DNA of 64,000 bases from Tenrec ecaudatus (taxonomy: Eukaryota > Chordata > Mammalia > Afrosoricida > Tenrecidae): the NCBI RefSeq assembly GCF_050624435.1, contig NC_134539.1:120449525-120513524 (forward strand), read 5' to 3'. Both the position numbers and the translations under genes were made by a program. Numbering within the stretch: the stretch's first letter is position 1; every line of letters begins with the position of its first letter. The notes under the pieces were generated by a model, which was given only the letters and a program-made list of their open reading frames with translations, was not told where the DNA came from and searched no databases. Of the stretch, positions 40,522 to 50,091 are shown one piece after another.

Positions 40522-40786
40522 CTATTTCTGGAGCTTGCTGGTCAAGAATGTCCGCGTTGAGCCCGGCTCTTTTTGGACCGATCTCTCTGGGATTGGATCC
40601 AGGAAGGCGACTGCAGAGATTTAGTGGGAGCCTTAGTGGGCAGTGAATTTATGCTAATGGAGGAGCAACAGTTCTGAAAAGCAGAGCCAAAATGGTTGCC
40701 CAGCAGGAAAAAGGTCTCCAGTCCGCAGACGTGTACCCGTGGAAGGGGCTGGGCTGCTGGTGCGTGTGTCTCCTCCACCACAACTA

Positions 40787-42003
40787 TATATTTTAATCAT
40801 TTTATTTGGGGCTCATGCAGCTCTTACCACAATCCATCCATACACAAGCCATTGTGTCGAGCACATTTGTACATTTGTTGCCATCATCATTTTCAAAACA
40901 TTGTCTTTCTACTTCAGCCCTTAGTATTGGCTCCTCGTTTTTTCCCCTCCCTCTCTCATGAACCCTTGATAATTTATTACTTTGTCATGTCTTACACTGA
41001 TCGATGTCTCCCTTCACTCACTTTTCTGTGTTCTGTCCCCCAGGGATGTGGTTATATGTAGATCAATGTGATTGGTTCTGCCTTTCTCCCCCACCTTACC
41101 CTTATCTGGTATCATTACTCTCATTATTGGTCCTGAGGGGTTGATCTGTACTGGATTCCCTGTATTTCCAGCTCTTATCTGTATCAGTGTACATGCTCTG
41201 GTCTAGCCATTTGTAAGGTAGAATTGGGGTCATGATCGTGGGTGAGGAAGCATTAAAGAACTACAGGAAAGTTGTGTGTTTCATTGGTGCTCTACTGCAC
41301 CCTGACTGACTCATCTCTTCCTTGTGACCCTTCTGTAAAGGGATGTCCAATTGTCTACAGATGGGCTTTGGGTCTCCACTCTGCACTCCCCCTCATTCAC
41401 AGTGATATGATTTTTTTGTTCTGGGTCTTTGATGCCTGATACCTGATCCCATCAACATCTCATAATCACACAGGCTGGTGTGGTTCTTCCATGTGAACTT
41501 TGTTGCTTCTCAACTAAATGGCCACTTGTTTGTCTTCAAGCCTTTAAGACCCTAGATGCTATATCTTTTGATAGCTGGGTCTCTTCAGCTTTCTTCACCA
41601 CATTTGCTATGCACCCATTTTGTCTTCAGAGATCATGTCAGGAAGGGGAACGGAATGCCAGGTTAGTAGAGCAAAGCGTTCTTATGTTGAGGGAGTACTT
41701 GAGTAGAGACCCAATGTCTGTCTGCTACCTTGACACTTAACATATATGTACATAGATCTATTTCGCCATCATTATATACAAATATATTTACATATGAACA
41801 TGCCTGTATTTAAACCTCTATAAATGCCCTCTGCCTCACAGTTCTTTCCTCTATTTCCTTTAACTTTTCTCTTGTCCCACTATCATGTTTGGCCTTCATT
41901 AGGGTTTCAGAAATTCCCCTCAGTTACTCTTGATCAAACCCTACCAGGCATCCTACGCCCTCATCACTGTCGATTTTAGATCACTTGCTGTTCCCTTTTC
42001 CCT
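40787..42003 (-). mobile_element. L1 3' UTR tail (reverse), single-unit form
   Basis: 'aatcattttatttggggct' at its 3' end, then 'gaacccttgataatttatta', 'gggctttgggtctccactct', 'ttgatgcctgatacctgatc', 'gccactt..tttgtcttcaag'-like, 'gcctttaagaccctagatgc', 'cttgtcccactatcatgttt', and a 5' end at 'cttgctgttcccttttccct'. One copy of the tandem unit. 5'-truncated, noncoding. Confidence 0.92.
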
Positions 42004-42459
42004 GGGTTTAACAACAGCAAATTTTTAATAAATGAATCAAGTGACCTACTTGGTACCCCACACTGCCTCATTGGAGGAGTGGGGAGAGGAAGAGGGATGC
42101 CTGGGAAGAGGAAGAAGTGGTGGGAATGGATAATCAGGGCGATGTGATGCTCCATGTCTTCCAGCAGGTCAACTTCACCACACCCACCTCCCCAGCAGGG
42201 AAGCTGAAGGGCCCAGCAGCTAAGGATGTTGGAACCTGGTGTGTGAGGCTCCAAAGCCACTGGGTCTGCTTTTGACCTGGTGAGCTTGTTAAAGGGGTAA
42301 ATTCCCGCAGAACAGGTAGGTGGACGTAGCTGAGGCCAAGGGACATTATCAGAAGCTTGGGAGGCTGAGATCGGGGTCCGAGGCTTGCTCTTCTGGAAGA
42401 TGGAAAAAGTGGAACCACCAAGGTTATGCTCCTGGTTGAGCTGGCATGCCCATTTGAAA
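42004..42459. other. unique sequence, nothing recognised
   Basis: No repeat or gene identified. Confidence 0.4.
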
Positions 42460-42512
42460 CTAACCCTGGCACACAGTAGGTGCTGCGTTAATCATTGTTC
42501 GAAGAATGAAAG
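42460..42512 (+). repeat. MIR/L2 3' end scrap
   Basis: 'ccctggcacacagtaggtgc' and 'tgttcgaagaatgaa' are the common MIR/L2 terminal phrase. Confidence 0.6.
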
Positions 42513-42599
42513 GAGGAGGGAGAGTAAAGGAAAGATCTTGAAAGGAAAGCCATTAGACTGATTTCCAAATTTCACAGAATCAGATTTAAACACAAACTT

Positions 42600-43310
42600 C
42601 TTATGTTCAGACTAGTATTTGTGCTTGCATTTTATAGCATCATTCATAATATTCAAGAAGGAGAATGACCCATATGTTGGAGCAATGAATAGATCATATA
42701 AAGGTGCTGTATCCCTGCAATGGAATACTATTCCCAGGGGACCCCACTTGTATGAGTCCATGTATATGACAGGTCCAGAAAAAGTCCATCTAAAGAGACA
42801 AAAAATAGAGTCCTGGCTGCCTGGAGGGGGGATGGATGATGTCGGAGGGGGACAAGGGTTTTGTTGGTTTGGGGAGGGTAATGGCTATGCTCTTGAATTG
42901 ACTGTGGTATTGGCTGAAGAACTGAATATACTCAAAGCCACGGGACTGTCCCCTTTACATGCATGGATGGGATGACAGGTCAACGACATCTCAGGAAAGC
43001 GGCTAACAACACTGCACCTTGTGCTCAATGAAAGAAGCCCCTCCAGAAGGGCAGGTCCATAAGGAAGGAAGGGAGGTGCAGGGTTGCCTTGAGAGGGCTG
43101 GGTGTCAGCGCCCAGTAGGGAGGGGACCGGTGAGTGGGTGTCAGCTATAAAGAAATGCCGGGCATTTTAGGGCCATGAGAGAAATATTCTAAATTTGGGT
43201 TGTGGTTTCGGCTGCACCACGCGGAGCATTGACTGAAAACTCATTGAATTGTACACGTGAAAGGGGTGAGTTTTATGCTATGTAAATAATACCTCAATGG
43301 AGTGGGTTTA
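42600..43310 (+). mobile_element. old L1M 3' end (ORF2 terminus and 3' UTR)
   Basis: 'cattcataatattcaagaag', 'cctgcaatggaatactattc', 'gtatgagtccatgtatatga', 'gagtcctggctgcctggagg', 'tgaattgtacacgtgaaagg', 'atgtaaataatacctcaatg' are the C-terminal ORF2 and 3' UTR of an ancient L1M element. It has many stops and is inactive. Confidence 0.85.
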
Positions 43311-43317
43311 AAATACA

Positions 43318-43462
43318 CGCACAGATCGCTGGATCCTAGCCCCAGAGTGTCTGATGCTGAAGGGCTGGGGCGTCTGGAGACTTTTCATCTCTAGCAAGCT
43401 CCCTGGTGATGCTGAAGCTGCTGGTCCAGGCATGACACGTGCCGAAGCACTGGCTGGAGAGC
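43318..43462 (+). mobile_element. MER5A-type hAT-Charlie element
   Basis: 'atcgctggatcctagcccca', 'gagtgtctgatgctgaaggg', 'aagctccctggtgatgctga', 'agctgctggtccaggcatga' are the recognisable MER5A order. An ancient non-autonomous DNA transposon fossil. Confidence 0.8.
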
Positions 43463-43624
43463 CAGGAAGAGGGATGGGGCCTGTCTGAAAAACAAACAAA
43501 TACTACAGGCACCTGCTCTCAAAGTCACTCAGACACCCCAGTATAAGGCAGACAAGATAACCCGAGGGTGAGACTGGACTGGGCTGCGCCAAGCCTGGAC
43601 ATTTCCCCCACATCAGACAACAGC

Positions 43625-43925
43625 CGCTACATGCCTCTCCACCATCAGCTAAAATCAGCGAGTAAATAGGAATCGCTGGTTATGTGCCACTTACTTCTCT
43701 CTTGTTCTGCTTAAATACTGAGTGGAAACCAGAGCCATTAGGGTCAGAAGAAAATTACAGACCTGCAGCGTCACTGTGGGTGGGTGAAAATGATATTAGA
43801 GATTGGGGGGGGGGGATTCAACAGAAAAATAAACAGAGGAAGAAACGGGGGAGGCAAATGCCTTGCACCAACAGAGCATGAAATAAAATTAAATTAAATA
43901 AAGATCTGTTTGGTGGGTGGGAATT
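43625..43925. promoter_or_regulatory. candidate conserved noncoding element with G-run
   Basis: 'gctaaaatcagcgagtaaat', 'ggttatgtgccacttacttc', 'cagaagaaaattacagacc', 'tgaaaatgatattagagatt', then a run of G at 43806-43815 and 'gaaataaaattaaattaaat'. No known repeat. Confidence 0.33.
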
Positions 43926-44139
43926 TCCTCCCCAGGAAACATGAGTGGAGTTGGGAGGAAGGAGAGGAGGGGTCTCTGGGGCTGGTTTTCAACCCAGAGC
44001 AGGGAGGTAGAAATTCTGGTCTCTGTTTTTTGACCGGTGAGCAACAGCCACCACCGCCCCTCCCTTAGGGCCTCTGGGCCACCTCCCGGGGCCGATCTCC
44101 CCCTCCCAGGGACTCACACCCAGGGACAGCCTCTTGCTC

Positions 44140-44350
44140 CCCCACCTGCACCATTAATTGGAGGCACGAGACACACCAAGCACATTTATGACCGCCCCCT
44201 GCTCCACACTCAATCTTGTGGCAACGCTTCTAAAAGTCAATAAAACGCAAAGGGAGATGCGATAAAATTAAGGTGGAATGGGTGACGGGGAGAGGAAATG
44301 GGAATCTTCTTTTTAATTTAGCTTTAATTTTAATTTTTTGTCACCTCTCC
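44140..44350. promoter_or_regulatory. candidate conserved noncoding element with CTCF-like motif
   Basis: 'caccattaattggaggcacg', 'aagtcaataaaacgcaaagg', 'gatgcgataaaattaaggtg', 'tttaatttagctttaatttt'. At 44191-44204 'accgccccctgctc' resembles the reverse CTCF core (GCAGGGGGCGG). Confidence 0.4.
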
Positions 44351-44623
44351 AAGCAGCCTGCGTGCTGCCGCAGTGAAGGAGCCGATGGGGGAAGGGCTGG
44401 CCCCCCTTTTGAAGAACTGGCCCAGGCTGCCCTCTGGGCTGTTTGGGGAGAGGGGGCAGGCCTTGTGGGGATCAACACTGAGACAGAGCTGCCCATTCCA
44501 TGTGCTCCCAGAGCCCATCGCCTGGTCTGCCGAGGGGCTTTTGCCAGCTGATGTTAGTGACAGCCATCGCCATCGGAATGTCACTTCCCTCCGCCAGGCT
44601 GTAGCAGGAAGAGGAACAGAAAT

Positions 44624-44645
44624 TGATGATGATGATGATGATGAT
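44624..44645 (+). repeat. (GAT)n microsatellite
   Basis: Seven GAT units at the 5' edge of a MIR. Confidence 0.95.
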
Positions 44646-44840
44646 AGCTAGCAGGTACTGAGCACTGACTGGGACCAGGTACCACTCTAAACACTTTGCA
44701 TGTATTTCTTCATTTTGTTACGCACGTCAGCACCATGAGGTGGGCCCCAGTATAACAGCCCATTGTGCAGAGGAGAACATTGAGGACGAGACAGGAGATC
44801 GCATTGCCCGTGGTCATACAGCATGTAGACAGTGGGAAGA
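44646..44840 (+). repeat. MIRb SINE
   Basis: 'gcaggtactgagcactgact', 'ctctaaacactttgcatgta', 'caccatgaggtgggcccca', 'cattgtgcagaggagaacat', 'cccgtggtcatacagcatgt'. Confidence 0.8.
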
Positions 44841-44844
44841 CTCA

Positions 44845-45033
44845 AAACCAAAATCTAGTCAGTTTCCAATTCATCGAGACCCTATAAGACAGGGTAGAAC
44901 TGCCCTGTGGGTTTCCGTGACGGAAACTCTTTATGGGAGAGAAAGCCCCAGCTTTCTCCTGAGGAGCGACTGGTGGTTTCAAACTGCTGACCTTGCAGTT
45001 GGCAGTTCAACTGTGTAGCCATTATACCCCCAT
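44845..45033 (-). repeat. AfroSINE (reverse)
   Basis: 'ccaattcatcgagaccctat', 'aagacagggtagaactgccc', 'tggtggtttcaaactgctga', 'gtagccattatacccccata'. Confidence 0.9.
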
Positions 45034-45059
45034 AGTAGGAATGCTACTTATTAAATAGA

Positions 45060-45315
45060 CTTTTAAAATAGTTCTCATTGGTCACGTGGTTGAATCAATG
45101 AGGGGCTGAAAATAGTTAGGAACCTGAACAGATAGTGGGGTGGAACAACTGGGAAACGGTGGGGGTGGGGGTGGGGGGACAGCGGTTGTAAAATGGGAGG
45201 AAGGGAGTCAATGTCACTGAACAGTGCATGTAAAAATGGTTACATCCAAATAGCGTCTGCCGTGTGTGTGCTCAACTACAACAAAACAAATAAATGTCTT
45301 AAAATAATACTAAAA
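45060..45315 (+). mobile_element. older afrotherian-type retrotransposon 3' end
   Basis: 'gtcaatgtcactgaacagtg', 'catgtaaaaatggttacatc', 'gtgtgtgctcaactacaaca' and an A-rich end. The same terminal order occurs at 57085-57205. I recall it as a common dispersed repeat end in elephant-type genomes but cannot name it securely. Confidence 0.55.
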
Positions 45316-45940
45316 AAAAAATTCACAGCATGTCAATGCCAGTCCTGGGAGAGGGCGCCCCTGAGTCTATTGTGCGGGGTGCCAGCGTGCAGAGGTGGAG
45401 GGAGGTGGGCTTCGTTAGAGGCAGAGCTGCGGAGCTCTTTGGATCCGAGCCTTTGGGATCGAGCCAGCTTCCCCTGGGCTTGTGATTTCTTTCCCATCTT
45501 TATGAAGAGTGAAATAGCAATCAATCCTTCGTCTCCATCAAACCGGAAGCTGTGACCCAGCCACGGAGCGGAGCCGAGCGGCTGAGGCTCCAGCTGTTGC
45601 CTCTCCTCAAGGACGGGCTTGTGCACCCTCCCTCACCTTGACTCCAGTCTGCAAGGCTGGCAGGTCGTCGCAGCTCGACCTCTCCTCCAGGTGGGAGTTC
45701 TGAGCCTGCCGCTCAGCTCCAGGATGCTCCGAAGCTGCGGGGCGCTCTGAGGTTGGCACGGCAGGAAAAGAAAGCCGCAGGATGAGGCTCCCCTACAGGC
45801 ACCCAGCAACCATTCCCGTGCCCCGCCCTCCGGAACCTTCCAGTTTGGTCTGTCTTGCCACTTGGTCAACGTTTTTAAACTTGTGGGGTGGACTTGTCTC
45901 CTTGGTGGTATACCTCCCGGAAGCAGGGGAAAGGTCGGGC
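45316..45940. other. unique sequence, nothing recognised
   Basis: No gene cue. Open frames on both strands follow from GC content. Confidence 0.4.
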
Positions 45941-45944
45941 TCCT

Positions 45945-46015
45945 TCCTGTACATAACAGATGGGGAAACTGAGGCCCAGAGGGTTCAGAAGGCCTCTGGC
46001 ACCCATCAAGCACCG
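45945..46015 (+). repeat. MIR SINE fragment
   Basis: 'acagatggggaaactgaggc' and 'ccagagggttcag'. Confidence 0.65.
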
Positions 46016-46234
46016 GAGCCGTGGTCTCCAGGGAAAGATGGCTGTGGATGTCTAGGAGGCACCAGAAGAAACTTCACCAAGCACGGGAAGGCAACTCCCC
46101 TCTGGCCTTTGCCTCACTTGGGGAGCTGCAGGGGCCCCTTGTGCTAAGCGCCTTCCCCTCACCCCCAACCCCCCACTGAACACCAAGCCTGCAGCCTCTC
46201 CAAAGGGAGGAGTCAGAAAAAGATGGATTTGTCT

Positions 46235-46600
46235 TTTAAAGGCACCCCTCCCCCTCAAAATAAAAGCCATATTCTCTGAGACCACGTAAGCCTAGGGAGA
46301 AGAGCGTGAAGCGTCTGTCAGAGAGCGGCCAATGTGAGGCATGCAATCCCCATTGTGCTTTGTTTCTGTCTGTGTGCGTAGAAGAAGAGATTAGAGATGG
46401 GCCAAATGGTTTCCTAGTTTTTGTGCGCTTCCTTGTATATTTCCAAATGTGACATTTAGACATCCAAGTTCCAGTCTTCCGCTGGGCGCGCGTGTTTGAG
46501 AATGACATTCTATACAAGGAAATTATAAGTGAATGGATTGATTCTTTGTATTGGGTTTATTAGAAATGAGTCCATCAATACTGTTACTGCCCACACCCCA
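46235..46600. promoter_or_regulatory. strong candidate conserved noncoding element
   Basis: A long, non-repetitive block of balanced composition with ordered words: 'gccatattctctgagaccac' (SRF/CArG-like), 'gcggccaatgtgaggcatgc' (CCAAT), 'ccattgtgctttgtttctgt' (SOX/FOX-like), 'agaagagattagagatgggc', 'gaatgacattctatacaagg', 'gaatggattgattctttgta', 'gggtttattagaaatgagtc'. No repeat or coding signature. Confidence 0.48.
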
Positions 46601-46689
46601 GCCCAGCCCTCCACCTGCCCGCTCTGTCTCGCTGGCACTGCCAGACGACTCCTATGTGAGTGAGCACTGGGGGAGGGGAAACTCCCCCA

Positions 46690-46805
46690 TCATCCCGTGA
46701 CTGCTGTTCATCATAACCAGGACAATTAACCACCCCCTTATTATTCACACGTCATGATTACTAATCACCCTTATTAATATCTATGCAAAGCCAGGAGGCA
46801 GCGTG
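46690..46805. promoter_or_regulatory. candidate conserved noncoding element (homeodomain cores)
   Basis: 'accaggacaattaaccaccc', 'ccttattattcacacgtcat', 'gattactaatcacccttatt', 'aatatctatgcaaagcc' gives at least five TAAT/ATTA cores in about 80 bp and an octamer-like ATGCAAAG. Confidence 0.45.
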
Positions 46806-47045
46806 GCTCAGATGCTTGGAACGCCACGGGAATCCAATCCTGACCCAAGGAGCAGCCCTCCCAGCACGGGGTTTTCACCTCCCCAGATCAGGAGAGCCCA
46901 CCCTCTCCTCTTCCACCACAGTGACCCAGGCCCACTGATTCCCAACTCCGCCAGCTTGGGAGAGCCCCATGTTCCCAGAGGCCGGCTCAGCTGCCAGCCC
47001 CACTGCCCACCTCCACGGGAACTGAAATCATGGTCTCTTCTCTGG
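46806..47045. other. unique sequence, nothing recognised
   Basis: GC-rich, without repeat signature. Confidence 0.4.
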
Positions 47046-47049
47046 TTGC

Positions 47050-47175
47050 CGGATGCCTGGTAACACAAGCAGTTAAGGGTTCAGCTGCTACCTGAAAGGC
47101 TGACGTTTGAAGCTACTACGGAGCAGCTCCACAGAGGAAGAGCAGGGGCAGCTCTACTCTGTCACAGAGGGGTCA
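47050..47175 (+). repeat. AfroSINE, truncated
   Basis: 'gcctggtaacacaagcagtt', 'aagggttcagctgctacctg', 'gcagctctactctgtcacag'. The middle is shortened. Confidence 0.65.
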
Positions 47176-47177
47176 AG

Positions 47178-47340
47178 CCAAACCAAACTTACTGCCAGCG
47201 CGTCCCACGCTGCCTCGTACTGGCTCTCCGAGACTGTAACTGTTTACAGGACAGACCCCAGTTATTCTCTGGTGGAACTGCTTGAGGTTTTGAACTGCCC
47301 ACCATTCGGATTGCAGCCCACTACCACACCAGGGCTCCTA
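47178..47340 (-). repeat. AfroSINE (reverse)
   Basis: 'ccaaaccaaacttactgcca', 'gactgtaactgtttacagga', 'gaggttttgaactgcccacc', 'accacaccagggctcct'. Confidence 0.85.
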
Positions 47341-47582
47341 TTGTCCCATGGGGTTACCATTACATCAAAGCAGACTCTGACAATGCCAACAACAACCGTT
47401 TCCCGAGTCCATTCCCACCATGGCACCTGCAGGACAGAGCAGAGCTGCTCCCTAGCATTTCCAAGGCTGTGAATCGTCACAGGACCAGACAGCCGCATCT
47501 TTCTTCCTCAGAGCAGCTGTGGGTTTCTAACTGCTGGCTTTGTGCTTACTAGCCCAACACGTAACCCAAGGCTCCTTTCGTG
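47341..47582 (-). repeat. AfroSINE (reverse), with extra 5' sequence
   Basis: 'gcatttccaaggctgtgaat', 'cgtcacaggaccagacagcc', 'gcatctttcttcctcagagc', 'taacccaaggctcctttcg'. The segment 47341-47440 is a diverged SINE 3' end. Confidence 0.7.
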
Positions 47583-47639
47583 GACCCCTTTCCTCGGTGT
47601 ATAAAGGGTACGCTTTACACCAAGCAGGCCTGAACTCTT

Positions 47640-48062
47640 GTCCTCTGTCGTTGGCGATGCATGAACGTTTCCATGTTAGACCAGCTACCGGTCGCTTTTG
47701 CTATCTGTTGTTGTGATTGCCGAGTGTTGTGATTGTTCTGAGCTGCTGCTGCTGCTGTTCTCACATCTTACGGCAACCCTTCTTACAGCAACACTGTCGG
47801 AGCACTGGGCCAATCCTCCTGAGGGCCATCCCCTCTCCACTGACCCTCCTCTCCGGATGTCCCTCGGAGCACATGGCCAGTGGACATGTCTTCTAAGGAG
47901 CCTTCTGGTTGTGCAGCGTCCAAGGCAGCCCTGTCTGTTCCTCTGGCCATCCATGGCACTTTGAATAGTCTTCACCGACGTGGTCACTCAGGATGCACCC
48001 ACGCTTCTTCCCTGGCCTGCCTTCTTCATTGCAGTTTTCACCTGCACCTGATGCCGTTGAGA
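47640..48062 (-). mobile_element. BovB-type RTE fragment (reverse), strongly diverged
   Basis: 'tctaaggagccttctggttg', 'gcgtccaaggcagccctgtc', 'tgttcctctggccatccatg', 'gcactttgaatagtcttcac' match the order seen at 30985-31085 and the BovB consensus I recall. Heavily mutated. Confidence 0.65.
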
Positions 48063-48270
48063 ATCCCCTGGTGTGGTCCCTTTTCCAATTTTAACCCACA
48101 GCCACTGAGGCCATTCTGTACGAGCAGTGTCACTCCACAGGGTGTACAGGACTGCAAATCTTCACAGGACCAGAGGACTCTCTTTCACCCTCATAGCGGC
48201 TGGTGGGTTTGAACCACTGCTCTGGTGGTTAGCAGTCCAGTGCTTACCTCACTGTGCTACAGGGGTCCTT
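48063..48270 (-). repeat. AfroSINE (reverse)
   Basis: 'acccacagccactgaggcca', 'actgcaaatcttcacaggac', 'gctggtgggtttgaaccact', 'cactgtgctacaggggtcct'. Confidence 0.82.
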
Positions 48271-48489
48271 CTCCAGTGTTAGGAAGAGAAACAAGCACTG
48301 ATTACAAGAGAGCCGTAGAGGTGGTTGCCCTGGTCTCTGTCCTGATGCTTCTTTGATCGAGACCACAGGGAGTGACCACTACCACCTTAGATAGCCCAGT
48401 GAAGAGACACAGCTGGGCTTCTCATCCTGAAGCTAGACACTGGGTGCACTGGTCATGAAGAACACAACGAAAGCAACTTGTGCCAAATG

Positions 48490-48620
48490 CCCACAGTCAC
48501 CGTTGCATTTATTATAGCACAGAATCAGACTCCTCTCGCCTGCCCAACCATGTGGGAGTGACCAAACCAATGACCTGTCACCATGATGGAATGCCATGTG
48601 GCTATTAAAATGACAAGACA
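48490..48620 (+). mobile_element. old L1 ORF2 3' scrap
   Basis: 'tgcatttattatagcacaga', 'caaaccaatgacctgtcacc', 'atgatggaatgccatgtggc', 'tattaaaatgaca' fit the L1M phrase 'catacaatggaatattatgcagctattaaaa'. Confidence 0.5.
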
Positions 48621-49127
48621 GTGGGCTTCGCCACCTGAAAATGCCTGCCGGAGTCAACGTTGGATGGGAGCAGGAAAACTGGAGGAAGGACGGGTGTGCC
48701 GCCGGCAGAGCCCTGAGCGAGATCTACAGCTCGGCAGAGGAATCCCGAGTTAAAATTTACACGCAGCAGTCTGTAAAGCGCTAGCCTCCCCTTGCCAAAT
48801 GAGAAGGAACCAACACCACGCACATCCCACTTGCACCCGTGTAGCTCACCAGGAGCATGGCGGGGCATGAGGAGTCACCTAGAATTTGTCTCCGAGCCTG
48901 TGAGAGAAACAGAGGGGGAGAGACAGGCAGATACTCTGAGAGAAAGAAACAGAGGGAGACAGAGTCAGAAGCAGGGAGGATAATCGACCCAAAGTTCTCC
49001 TCCTTGAACCCATATTTCTGCCTCCCATCTGTGGTCAGTTGGGGACAGGCTAGGCCAGCCTGCTCCAGGAACAAGACCAAAAAAAAAAATAATAAGTCCC
49101 AGTGATTCTGACAGCTGGCTATCTGCT
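48621..49127. other. unique sequence, nothing recognised
   Basis: A GA-rich patch at 48900-48975 and an A-run at 49078-49089. No gene pattern. Confidence 0.4.
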
Positions 49128-49345
49128 GCATTCTCCTCTCCTGCCTCCTCCTCCTCTTCCTCCTCCTGTCTGTCTTCTCTCTCTCCTTCTTCTCTTATTC
49201 CTCCTCTTCCCACTCTCTCCTCCTCCTCCCTTGTTCCTCTTTTCTCCTCCTCTTTCTTCTCTCCTTTTTCCTCCTCCTCCTCCCCTCCCTTTCCTCATCC
49301 CCTGGCTTCCTCTCTTCTCTTACCCTTCTCCCATCCCTGGTGCCC
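49128..49345 (+). repeat. polypyrimidine (TCC/CTT) tract
   Basis: About 215 nt almost purely C/T ('ctcctcctcttcctcctcct', 'ctttcttctctcctttttcc'). Triplex-prone. The Leu/Pro-rich frame through it is compositional. Confidence 0.93.
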
Positions 49346-49754
49346 AACCCCCCTCTCCTTCCTTTGGTGCCATGTCACATGGAGTTATCAAAAAGATAAC
49401 AGGGTCCTCCTCCCTGGTGTATCCACCCTTGAGATCCCAAAGGTGGAATATGTCCCCAGATACATCCAGTTCGGGCTGTCCTCGTTATTACAGAACGACA
49501 GTTCGGAGACTACCTCCCCACCAGTCTTGGAGAGCACCCCCTGTCTCCTTGAGTCTAAGGTAGCCTGGGGAAGACCACTTGAAAAGGTGTCCTTTAGGGG
49601 ACACTTTCCCCCATTTGGTTGTTTTTAAGTGAAGGAGCTGGGAAAAGGAGGCAGGCCACCCAGAGCAGGGATCTGGAAAGATTTTAGTAATTTCCAAAAT
49701 GCTTTAGCCTCCTACTCTCCTCTTAATAAATCCTACTTTTGTTCTCCACTGCAT
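49346..49754. other. unique sequence, nothing recognised
   Basis: Ordinary single-copy looking sequence between the pyrimidine tract and the L1. Confidence 0.4.
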
Positions 49755-49861
49755 ACTAGCAAATCGAATTCAACAGCAAATCAAAGCGTGTGCACCATGA
49801 TCAAGTAGGATTTATTCCAGGAATGTACGGATGGTTCAGCATTAGAAATGAATCTGTGAGA

Positions 49862-49945
49862 AGAAAGAAAAGTTATGAAAATAATGGGAGCAACAGTTGT
49901 ACAACCATGCTTGATCCAAATGAACTCTGGATTGTTATAATATCT
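49862..49945 (+). mobile_element. short retrotransposon tail inside the L1
   Basis: 'gaaaataatgggagcaacag', 'ttgtacaaccatgcttgatc', 'aactctggattgttataata' resemble the terminal part of the 16141-16530 type tail and interrupt the ORF2 order. Confidence 0.45.
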
Positions 49946-50040
49946 GCAGATCGCTCTACTTCTAGTCTCCTAAATCAAAAGGTAGATAGAACAGGTCTTG
50001 GGAGTGAAATAAATTCAAGACCTACATATCTAACAACAGT

Positions 50041-50091
<51 letters not shown>
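50041..50091 (+). repeat. (GATA)n microsatellite
   Basis: About 12.75 uninterrupted GATA units, followed by 'tgatagataa'. Likely polymorphic. Confidence 0.98.
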
